A program made the translations under genes and the position numbers. Below, one piece after another: positions 27,004 to 35,150 of a DNA stretch of 38,777 nt. The stretch lies in assembly GCA_036003705.1 (NCBI GenBank), contig DASYSE010000082.1, forward strand, positions 1 to 38,777, written 5' to 3'. This DNA is from CALGFH01 sp036003705. Lineage in GTDB: Bacteria > Actinomycetota > CALGFH01. Within the stretch, counting starts at the first letter, position 1; each line of letters begins with the position of its first letter. The notes under the pieces were generated by a model, which worked only from the letters and a program-made list of their open reading frames with translations, was not told the DNA's origin and ran no database searches.

Positions 27004-27112
27004 CAACCGGCCTCCTCGATCGCCGTATGCTCGCTTGTCGACACGTTGGGCGGCCACCGCCGGCGCCAGCCGGCCCGTCTCCTTCACCTCCGTCCTGGAC
27101 CCTGTCTGGCGC

Positions 27113-28885
27113 CTAACGCCCGACCGCGTAGGCCTGGCGGCCGCGGGGGTTGGCGGCGGCGAGCAGGAAGCCGGTGGCCGGGTCGCGGCCGGCCGCGCAG
27201 GTGCGGCCGAGCGACCAGGAGTCGGCGACCTCGACCAGGTGGCCCCTTGACCGCAGGCCGTCGACCACGGCCTGGTCATGGCGGGCCTCGACCACCAGCC
27301 GCCCCGGGGCGGCCCGGCGCGGCCAGAACGAGGACGGGAAGTGCTCGGTCTGGAAGGTCGGGGCGTCGATCGCCTGCTGGAGGTCGAGCCCGAAATGGAC
27401 GTGGGCCAGGAAGAACTGCAGCGCCCACTGGTCCTGGGCGTCCCCTCCGGGTGTCCCGAAGGCCAGGCAGGCTTCGCCGTCGCGCAGGGCCAGCGAGGGG
27501 CTGAGCGTCGTCCGGGGCCGCCTTCCCGGGCGCATCGAGCTGGCCAGCCCCTCCTCCAGCCAGAACATCTGCGCCCTGGTGCCGAGGCAGAAGCCGAGAC
27601 CGGGGACGATCGGGGAGCTCTGCAGCCAGCCGCCGCTCGGGGTGGCCGCGACCAGGTTGCCGTGCCGGTCGATGACGTCGACGTGGCAGGTGTCGCCCAA
27701 GGTCGGCTCCCCCGACCCGACCAGGGCCTCGCCGGACGCGGGGCCGGGCCCAACCGCTGGCAGGCGCGGCGCCCGCCCGCCGGGCGACCCCGGGCGCAGC
27801 TCCATCGACGCCTCCTGGCCGACCAGGGCCCGCCGGTGCCGCGCGTAGGCGGGGTCGAGCAGCCCGTCCAGGGGCAGGTCGAACGCGGCCGGGTCGCCGT
27901 ACCAGGCCTCGCGGTCGGCGAAGGCGAGCTTGGCGCACTCGGCCGCCGTATGGACGTAGGCCTCGCTGCCGAGGTCCATCCCGGTCAGGTCGAACCCCTC
28001 CAGCAGCTGCAGCTGCTGCAACAGCACCGGACCCTGCCCCCATGGGCCGGTCTTGCAGACGGTCCAGCCGTGGTGCTCCAGGCACACCGGCTCCTCGACC
28101 GTCGCCCGCCAGCCATGCAGGTCGTCGCCGTCCAGCAGGCCCTTGTGGCGGTGGCCGCTCACGTCCATGACCTCGGCGGTGGCCAGGTAACCGGCGATCG
28201 ACTCGGCCACGAAGCCCTCGTAGAAGACGCCAAGGGCGGCCTCGATCTGGCCGTCCCGGTCGGTCGTGGCCGCTTCGGCCTCGGCCAGCAGCCGCCGCCA
28301 GGTCGCGGCGAGGGCCGGGTTGCGCAGGCGCCCGCCGGGGGCCGGGACGCCGCCGGCCAGCCAGACCTCGGCCGAGGACGGCCACTCCTCCCGGAACAGC
28401 CGCTCCATGGCCCCGATCGCCCCGCCGATCCGGGCCACCGCCGGGAACCCGGCCTCGGCGTAGTCGATGGCCGGCTCCAGCACCTCGCGCGGACGCAGCG
28501 TGCCGTGGTCGCGCAGCAGCAGCATCCAGGCCCCGAAGGCGCCGGGCACGCAGGCCGGCAGCAGCCCGGTGCCGGGGACCAGGTCGAGGCCGAGGTCGCG
28601 GAACCGCTCGATGCTGGCCGCTGCCGGAGCCGGGCCCTGCCCGTCCACCACCAGCACCCGGCCCTGCCCGGCGGGGGCGGCCAGGATCGGCACCTCCCCG
28701 CCCGGCCCGTTCAGGTGCGGCTCGACCACCTGGAGCACGAAGCCGGCGGCGGCGACGGCGTCAAAGGCGTTGCCACCCCGCTCCAGCACCGCCATTCCCG
28801 TCGCCGAGGCCAGCCAATGGGTCGAGGAGACCATGCCGAAGGTCCCACGGAGCTCGGGACGGGTCGCGAACACGCCCCCTAGCAT
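27113..28885 (-). CDS. Gamma-glutamyltranspeptidase-like Ntn-hydrolase
   Basis: A 590-residue enzyme of the gamma-glutamyltransferase family, which matures by self-cleavage before a Thr that becomes the nucleophile. Here GDTCHVDVIDRHGNLVAATP places that Thr at 399, giving large and small chains of about 398 and 192 residues. Other family blocks are MVSSTHWLASATGMAVLERG, GGNAFDAVAAAGFVLQVVEP, AVPGAF-like ACVPGAFGAW, and PGRRPRTTLSPSLAL. No signal peptide is present, unlike the periplasmic E. coli enzyme, so a cytoplasmic YwrD-like form is suggested. It may hydrolyse gamma-glutamyl compounds or acylated substrates. ATG 28885 precedes the first conserved block; no good ribosome site was found, so a nearby GTG is possible. 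Confidence 0.88.
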   Translation of the reverse strand: MLGGVFATRPELRGTFGMVSSTHWLASATGMAVLERGGNAFDAVAAAGFVLQVVEPHLNGPGGEVPILAAPAGQGRVLVVDGQGPAPAAASIERFRDLGLDLVPGTGLLPACVPGAFGAWMLLLRDHGTLRPREVLEPAIDYAEAGFPAVARIGGAIGAMERLFREEWPSSAEVWLAGGVPAPGGRLRNPALAATWRRLLAEAEAATTDRDGQIEAALGVFYEGFVAESIAGYLATAEVMDVSGHRHKGLLDGDDLHGWRATVEEPVCLEHHGWTVCKTGPWGQGPVLLQQLQLLEGFDLTGMDLGSEAYVHTAAECAKLAFADREAWYGDPAAFDLPLDGLLDPAYARHRRALVGQEASMELRPGSPGGRAPRLPAVGPGPASGEALVGSGEPTLGDTCHVDVIDRHGNLVAATPSGGWLQSSPIVPGLGFCLGTRAQMFWLEEGLASSMRPGRRPRTTLSPSLALRDGEACLAFGTPGGDAQDQWALQFFLAHVHFGLDLQQAIDAPTFQTEHFPSSFWPRRAAPGRLVVEARHDQAVVDGLRSRGHLVEVADSWSLGRTCAAGRDPATGFLLAAANPRGRQAYAVGR

Positions 28886-28994
28886 ATCCAGGGAACACCG
28901 GAGGCTATCGCCGGCGGCGCCGTAATGGCTTGCGGGTTCGGCCGGGGGGCGCCGATCATCGTGAGCAGCCTCCGTCGCAAAGGACCTGTTCACC

Positions 28995-30596
28995 ATGCTC
29001 CGCGTCATCGACCTGACCGTCGAGGTGGGTCACCGCCTGCTCGTCGCCGAGGCGAGCTTCACGGTCGCGCCCGGCGACGTCGTCGGGCTGGTCGGACCGA
29101 ACGGGGCCGGCAAGACCAGCCTGCTGCGGGCCATCGGCGAGGCGGCCCGGGGCAGACGCCGCCCGGGGATCGACCTGGTCGGCCAGCTCGCCTGGCTGCC
29201 CCAGGAGTCGCCGCCGACCACCGCCTCGACCGGCCTGGCCCGGCTGCTGTCGGCCCGCGGGCTCGACCGGGCCCGCCACCAGCTGGAGGAGGCGAGGCGG
29301 CGGATCGACCAGAGCACCGACGCGCGGGCCCGCGACCGGGCCATCAAACGGTTCTCGGGCCTGCAGGAGCGCTTCGAGGCCGAGGGCGGCTACCGGGCCG
29401 AGGCCGAGGCCCGCCGGGTCGCGGCCGGGCTGGGCGTCCCGGCCGGCGGCCTGGACCGGGCCCTGTCCGGCCTTTCCGGTGGGGAGCGGCGCCGGGTCGA
29501 GCTGGCACGGGTGCTGCTCAGCCAGGCGACCACCCTGCTGCTGGACGAGCCGACCAACCACCTGGACGCCGACGCCAAGCGCTGGCTGGCCGGGTTCCTG
29601 GCCGACTTCAGCGGCGGCATCCTGCTGGTCTCCCACGACCTGCCGCTGCTGGACCGCGACGTCACCGGGGTGCTGGTGCTCGACCCGCTGACCGCCTCGA
29701 TCGAGACCTACAAGGGGACCTGGACCCAGTACCTGGAGGCACGGGAGGTCCGGGCCATGTCCGAGGCCAAGCAGCGCAAGGTCCTGGAGCGCGACATCAG
29801 GCGGCTGTCGGCCTTCGTGGAGAAGTACCGCCACGCCAACGAGACCATGGCCCGGCGGGCCATGGTCACCGAGCGCCGGGTCGAGAAGATGAAGGCCCGC
29901 CTGACACCCGAGCGCAAGGGCGGGCGCCGGGTCGCGGTCCGGTTCCCCGACCCGCCGCCCTCCGGCCGCTTCCCGCTGGACGCGGTGCAGCTGTCCCGCT
30001 CCTACGGCGGACCGCCGGTGTTCAAGCAGGTCTCCTTCGACCTCCAACGGGGGGAACGGCTGCTGGTGCTCGGCCTCAACGGGGCCGGCAAGACGTCGCT
30101 GCTGCGCATCCTGGCCGGCATCGACCCGCCCGACGAGGGCGAGGTCCGGCTTGGCCACGGCGCCCAGCTCGGCTACTACGCCCAGGAGCACGAGGGCCTC
30201 GACCCCGAGGTCAGCGCCATGGAGTCGCTGCGCGAGGTCGCCAAGGCCCCCGACGACGTGCTCAGAGGCGTCCTCGGCCACTTCCTGCTCGGCGGCGACC
30301 AGGCCCACCAGCCGACCCGCACCCTGTCGGGCGGCGAGAAGACCAAGCTCGCCCTCGCCCGACTGGTCCTGGGCCGGCACAACGTGCTGCTGCTGGACGA
30401 GCCGACCAACAACCTGGACGCCCAGGCGGTCGAGGCCGTCCGCTCCGCGCTCGAGACCTACAAGGGCTCGGTCATCCTGGTCAGCCACGACACCCCGTTC
30501 GTGCAGAGCTTCGAGCCCGACCGGGTCCTGCTCATGCCCGACGGCGCCCTGGACGTCTGGACCGAGGACTACCTGGACCTGGTCGCCCTGGACTGA
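28995..30596 (+). CDS. ABC-F family ATPase
   Basis: A 533-residue protein with two ABC domains and no membrane segment, so a ribosome-associated ABC-F factor rather than a transporter. Domain 1 has GPNGAGKTS, LSGLSGGERRRVELARVLL, LLLDEPTNHLD and LVSHDL. Domain 2 has GLNGAGKTS, LSGGEKTKLALARLVL, LLLDEPTNNLD and LVSHDT. The linker is about 90 residues, basic and helical (roughly from FVEKYRHANETMARRA to the KARLTPERKGGRR segment), as in the tRNA-contacting linker of EttA-like factors. ATG 28995 has AAAGGA ten bases upstream. Members either tune translation or protect from ribosome antibiotics; nothing visible favours resistance. Confidence 0.92.
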   Translation: MLRVIDLTVEVGHRLLVAEASFTVAPGDVVGLVGPNGAGKTSLLRAIGEAARGRRRPGIDLVGQLAWLPQESPPTTASTGLARLLSARGLDRARHQLEEARRRIDQSTDARARDRAIKRFSGLQERFEAEGGYRAEAEARRVAAGLGVPAGGLDRALSGLSGGERRRVELARVLLSQATTLLLDEPTNHLDADAKRWLAGFLADFSGGILLVSHDLPLLDRDVTGVLVLDPLTASIETYKGTWTQYLEAREVRAMSEAKQRKVLERDIRRLSAFVEKYRHANETMARRAMVTERRVEKMKARLTPERKGGRRVAVRFPDPPPSGRFPLDAVQLSRSYGGPPVFKQVSFDLQRGERLLVLGLNGAGKTSLLRILAGIDPPDEGEVRLGHGAQLGYYAQEHEGLDPEVSAMESLREVAKAPDDVLRGVLGHFLLGGDQAHQPTRTLSGGEKTKLALARLVLGRHNVLLLDEPTNNLDAQAVEAVRSALETYKGSVILVSHDTPFVQSFEPDRVLLMPDGALDVWTEDYLDLVALD

Positions 30597-30711
30597 CCGG
30601 CCGTCGCCGGAGGACCAGGTCGACACCATGGCCGCCTTACGCTCCTCGTCGAGCTCGACGATACCGCGCTCGCTCAGGCTGCTCAGGACGTGGTCGACCA
30701 TGTCAAAGGAA

Positions 30712-30742
30712 GGCCGAGGGGTCCCCCCGGAACCCCTCGGCC
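30712..30742 (+). terminator. Strong hairpin after ABC-F gene
   Basis: GGCCGAGGGGT (30712-30722) pairs perfectly with 30732-30742 around a nine-base loop of CCCCCCGGA. It lies 115 bases after the ABC-F stop and is a probable terminator without T-run. Confidence 0.65.
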
Positions 30743-30760
30743 GGCCTGGCCCCCCAGGCC
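30743..30760 (+). terminator. Second tandem hairpin
   Basis: GGCCTGG (30743-30749) pairs with CCAGGCC (30754-30760) around a CCCC loop, immediately after the first hairpin. The two together look like a tandem terminator. Confidence 0.55.
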
Positions 30761-30930
30761 TAGGCCGCTGGCGCCAGCAGGCGGAGCCGGCTTGCTCTTG
30801 CGTTCGTCCAGCCCACCCGATCGGTTCACTCGACGCGGAGAAGGGATTCTCTAGCCGGACGAGCCGCTCAACCCGGCCCTCCAGTCGTCCGATGGGGGTG
30901 AGGATCCCGTCCCCGGCCCTGGAGCGAGCC

Positions 30931-31281
30931 ATGTCGCTGGTCTTCCCCGAGGAGCAGGCCATCCGGCTGCTGCGGACGGCCGAGGAGCAGGACGTGGCCG
31001 CCGGCGGAGTGTTCTCGGCCGGCCCGGCCGGGGTGCAGGTGTGGAGCGAGCCCTGGAACGGCGAGGGCGGCACCAGGGGCAGCAGCGTCCAGCTGGGCGG
31101 CGTGGAATGGACCGCCAACGCTCCGACCCGGGCGTACGTCACCATCCACCGCTGCCTGGTCACCCAGGCCGGCCAGGCCCGCGGGATGGAGCCGGCCGAC
31201 GTGCTCAAGCTGGTGCTCGACCTGGCGGGGCTGCCGACCGACGGCGTCCGCGCCAACCTCGCCGGCGCGGAAGGCCGCTAG
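30931..31281 (+). CDS. Hypothetical 116-aa protein
   Basis: A 116-residue protein I do not recognise. It begins MSLVFPEEQAIRLLRTAEEQ, followed by a Gly-rich middle with VQVWSEPWNGEGG and a strand WTANAPTRAYVTIHRCLV. A C-terminal helix, PADVLKLVLDLAGLPTDG, completes it. Codon use matches neighbouring genes, and GGAG lies about seven bases before ATG 30931. It has no signal peptide or membrane segment. It sits 64 bases upstream of clpP on the same strand, but clpP has its own ribosome site and there is space for a separate promoter. A link to ClpP is only positional. Confidence 0.6.
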   Translation: MSLVFPEEQAIRLLRTAEEQDVAAGGVFSAGPAGVQVWSEPWNGEGGTRGSSVQLGGVEWTANAPTRAYVTIHRCLVTQAGQARGMEPADVLKLVLDLAGLPTDGVRANLAGAEGR

Positions 31282-31345
31282 CCCCCGAACTGGACCCCGC
31301 GCTGGTACGCTCGCGTCGGTCCCGTTCTCTTCCGGAGGTTGCTCA

Positions 31346-32044
31346 ATGACCGATGCGAACCTTGTGCCCATCGTCATCGAGCAGACCAGCCGTGGCGAGC
31401 GTTCCTTCGACATCTTCTCCCGGCTGCTCAAGGACCGGATCATCTTCCTTGGCACGCCGATCGACGACACCATCGCCAACCTCGTCATGGCCCAGCTCCT
31501 GCACCTGGAGAGCGAGGATCCCGACAAGGACATCTCGATCTACATCAACTCGCCCGGCGGGTCGATCACCGACCTGCTGGCCATCTACGACACCATGCAG
31601 TACGTCAAGCCGGACGTGTCCACCATCTGCATGGGCATGGCGGCTTCGGCGGCGGCGGTGATCCTGTCCGCCGGAACCAAGGGCAAGCGCTACGCCCTGC
31701 CCCACTCGACCATCCTGATCCACCAGCCGTCGGGCGGGGCCCGTGGCCAGTCGGCCGACATCGAGATCCAGGCCAGGGAGATCCTGCGCCTTCGCAAGCT
31801 GCTCGACGAGATCATGGCCAAGCACACCGGCCAGACGGTCGAGAAGATCGCCAAGGACACCGACCGCGACTTCATCATGAGCGCCGGCCAGGCGCTGGAG
31901 TACGGCATGGTCGACGAGATCATCACCGCCCGCCAGGTCGTGCCCGTGATCGGCTCGACCACGGCCCCCCAGGGCGTCTCCCGCCCATCCGGCGACGGCG
32001 ACGGCACCGGGCCCGTGCCGACCGCCGCACCCCCGGCCTCCTGA
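31346..32044 (+). CDS. clpP: ATP-dependent Clp protease proteolytic subunit
   Basis: A 232-residue ClpP serine peptidase, the barrel-forming subunit that degrades substrates fed by ClpX or ClpC. The catalytic triad is complete: Ser101 in GMAASAA, His126 in LIHQPSGG and Asp175 in TDRDF. The handle and active-site-proximal YINSPGG motif is present. The last 30 residues (STTAPQGVSRPSGDG onward) are a disordered Pro/Thr/Gly-rich tail, longer than in most ClpP. ATG 31346 is set by GGAGG eight bases upstream. Actinobacteria usually have two or more clpP genes, often side by side; here there is only one, with no clpX or clpC beside it, so it may be an additional paralogue. Confidence 0.94.
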   Translation: MTDANLVPIVIEQTSRGERSFDIFSRLLKDRIIFLGTPIDDTIANLVMAQLLHLESEDPDKDISIYINSPGGSITDLLAIYDTMQYVKPDVSTICMGMAASAAAVILSAGTKGKRYALPHSTILIHQPSGGARGQSADIEIQAREILRLRKLLDEIMAKHTGQTVEKIAKDTDRDFIMSAGQALEYGMVDEIITARQVVPVIGSTTAPQGVSRPSGDGDGTGPVPTAAPPAS

Positions 32045-32214
32045 CCCGTCCACCTCGTGACCGTGTTCGCCATGCTGCGGCACGACTTCGAGTCGCACAT
32101 CACCGACGCGGTGCGCGCCTGACCGGCCGTCGGCCGCGCGGCTTCGCCGAGCTCGCCCGTGACCAGCAGCGCTCTTCAGACTCCGACCAGCACCGGCCGC
32201 AAGCGCTGATCCGG

Positions 32215-32445
32215 TCAGGCGTCGATCAGCTCGACGGTGACGCCCTGCTCGGCCAGCCAGGCCTCGGCGCGGTCCAACTGGTCGGGGGGGCCGGAGAGCT
32301 CGAGCAGGAACCAGGCGACGCCGGACTCGACGTCGACGTTGGCCCGGCGGACGTTGACCACGGCCGAGGTGGCCCGGACCAGGCCGTGCAGGATCGGCTG
32401 GTGGACCAGCTCCGGGGGCAGGGTGCAGTGGACCAGGCGCCTCAT
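32215..32445 (-). CDS. NIL-domain (ferredoxin/ACT-like) small protein
   Basis: A 76-residue protein made of one NIL domain: MRRLVHCTLPPELVHQPILH, then VNVRRANVDVESGVAWFLLEL and a helix with DRAEAWLAEQGVTVELID. NIL domains are found at the C-terminus of MetN-type methionine-importer ATPases and beside some ferredoxins, where they sense or bind small ligands. Its ATG overlaps the larE stop by four bases (ATGA at 32442-32445), so it is translated with LarE. A ligand-sensing or assembly role next to LarE is inference. Confidence 0.8.
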   Translation of the reverse strand: MRRLVHCTLPPELVHQPILHGLVRATSAVVNVRRANVDVESGVAWFLLELSGPPDQLDRAEAWLAEQGVTVELIDA

Positions 32446-33260
32446 GGGGCCTGGTCCCCGATGATGGCGTTCATCGAGCCGGAGCGGAAGCCTTCCAGGT
32501 CGAGGGTGACGTAGGCGAAGCCGAGCTCGCGCAGGCCGGTGACCAGGCGGGACCGCCGGTCGGGGCGGACCAGGTCGGGGATGGCGTCGACCGGGACCTC
32601 GACCCTGGCCAGGTCGCCGTGGTCGCGGACCCGCAGCTGGGCGAGGCCGAAGGAGCGGAGCAGGGCCTCGGCCCGCTCCACCCGGGACAGCCGGGCCGGG
32701 GTGACCTGGACGCCGTAGGCGATCCGGGAGGCCAGGCAGGCCGCGGCCGGCTTGTCGGCGGTGCGCAGCCCCATGCGCCGCGAGGCCTCGCGCACCTCGG
32801 CCTTGGAGAACCCGGCCACCACCAGCGGGGTCAGCACGCCGTGCTCGGCCGCCGCCCGCTGGCCGGGCCGGTGGTCGCCGAGGTCGTCGGTGTTGGTGCC
32901 GACGGCCAGGGCCAGCCCCTCGCCGTCGGCCAAGGGGCCGAGGACCTCGAACAGCTCGTCCTTGCAGAAGAAGCAGCGGTCGGGGCCGTTGCCCAGATAG
33001 CCGGGCCGCTCGCCCTCATGGGTGGGCACGACCAGATGGCGGGCGCCCAGCTCGGCGGCGAGGGCGCGGGCGTCGGACAGCTCGCGCTCGGCCAGGCTCG
33101 GCGAGACGCCGGTGGCCGCCACCGCCAGCTCCCCCAACGCCTGCACGGCCGCGGCCAGCAGGAGGGCCGAGTCGGCCCCGCCCGAGAACGCCACCATCAC
33201 CCCTCCGGTGGCCTCCAGCTCCCGCCGCAGCACGGCCAGCTTGCCGTCCAGCACGTCCAT
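32442..33260 (-). CDS. larE: ATP-dependent sacrificial sulfur transferase LarE
   Basis: A 272-residue PP-loop enzyme of the LarE type. LarE adenylates and adds sulfur to the carboxylates of pyridinium bis-carboxylate during synthesis of the nickel-pincer cofactor of lactate racemase. The ATP-binding SGGADS is at residues 26-31. Cys175, in KPAAACLASRIAYG, corresponds to the sacrificial cysteine of the Lactobacillus enzyme. Cys96 and Cys99 in RCFFCK add two more conserved cysteines; some three-cysteine LarE proteins are reported to bind an iron-sulfur cluster and to regenerate sulfur instead of sacrificing it. ATG 33260 precedes the conserved block; no ribosome site is obvious. larA, larB and larC are absent from the window. 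Confidence 0.88.
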   Translation of the reverse strand: MDVLDGKLAVLRRELEATGGVMVAFSGGADSALLLAAAVQALGELAVAATGVSPSLAERELSDARALAAELGARHLVVPTHEGERPGYLGNGPDRCFFCKDELFEVLGPLADGEGLALAVGTNTDDLGDHRPGQRAAAEHGVLTPLVVAGFSKAEVREASRRMGLRTADKPAAACLASRIAYGVQVTPARLSRVERAEALLRSFGLAQLRVRDHGDLARVEVPVDAIPDLVRPDRRSRLVTGLRELGFAYVTLDLEGFRSGSMNAIIGDQAP

Positions 33261-33280
33261 GGCCAACAGTCTAGAACCAT

Positions 33281-33316
33281 GCGAAACGGCGGCCCCCCCA
33301 GGGACCGCCGTTCGCG
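33281..33316 (-). terminator. Hairpin after groL
   Basis: On the minus strand GCGAACGGCGG (33305-33315) pairs with 33281-33292 (one bulged A), 12 bases downstream of the groL stop. Probable groL terminator; only a short T-stretch follows. Confidence 0.65.
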
Positions 33317-33327
33317 TGGAGTGGACC

Positions 33328-34947
<1,620 letters not shown>

Positions 34948-35012
34948 CGTGTGGCTACCTCCCCTGTTCGGATGGCTTGCCTGGAGGACCTGTCTCCGGT
35001 TGGCAATCCCGG

Positions 35013-35042
35013 ATGTTAGCACTCAGGATGGTCGAGTGCTAA
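35013..35042 (-). promoter_or_regulatory. CIRCE operator and groL promoter
   Basis: A perfect CIRCE element, TTAGCACTC-N9-GAGTGCTAA, spans 35016-35042 (HrcA binding site). On the minus strand its left arm gives a -35-like TTAGCA (35042-35037) and its right end completes a -10-like TAACAT (35018-35013), with an 18-base spacer. HrcA binding would therefore block the promoter directly. A stray extra half-site-like AAGTGCTA lies at 35047-35054. Confidence 0.92.
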
Positions 35043-35097
35043 GCCCAAGTGCTATCACGACGATCGGGCCGAAGTCCAGCCTGGAGAGGACAACATC

Positions 35098-35133
35098 GTG
35101 CGGATCGCGGTCGTTGTCTTCGAGGGCTGGAAC
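35098..35133 (+). other. Possible stub of a DJ-1/PfpI-like gene start
   Basis: GTG 35098, with GGAGAGG eight bases upstream, encodes MRIAVVVFEGWN, similar to the first strand of DJ-1/PfpI proteins. Homology then stops and the frame runs antisense through the VIT/VWA gene. Likely a decayed gene start or chance. Confidence 0.25.
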
Positions 35134-35150
35134 GGAGGACCGCCCAGGGC

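Larger units (their letters stand above)
30597..30930. other. Gap with two strong hairpins
   Basis: The 334 bases between the ABC-F gene and the next gene hold two adjacent stem-loops (30712-30742 and 30743-30760) but no supported gene. A short minus-strand open frame starting MVDHVLSSLSERGIVELDEE (from about 30701 leftward) has plausible composition but runs antisense into the ABC-F gene. The remaining part near 30780-30925 was checked for tRNA and lacks a T-arm. Confidence 0.5.

Noticed and set aside
28995..30596. ABC-F gene as an antibiotic resistance factor
   Set aside because: No leader attenuator or resistance-type extension of the interdomain linker is visible; a housekeeping translation factor is equally likely.
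30780..30930. Possible tRNA upstream of the 116-aa gene
   Set aside because: No TTCRANY T-loop, no cloverleaf pairing and no anticodon arm could be built.
28956..31256. Minus-strand open frame of 766 codons over the ABC-F gene
   Set aside because: Shadow of the ABC-F ATPase; no motifs, and it crosses two hairpins.
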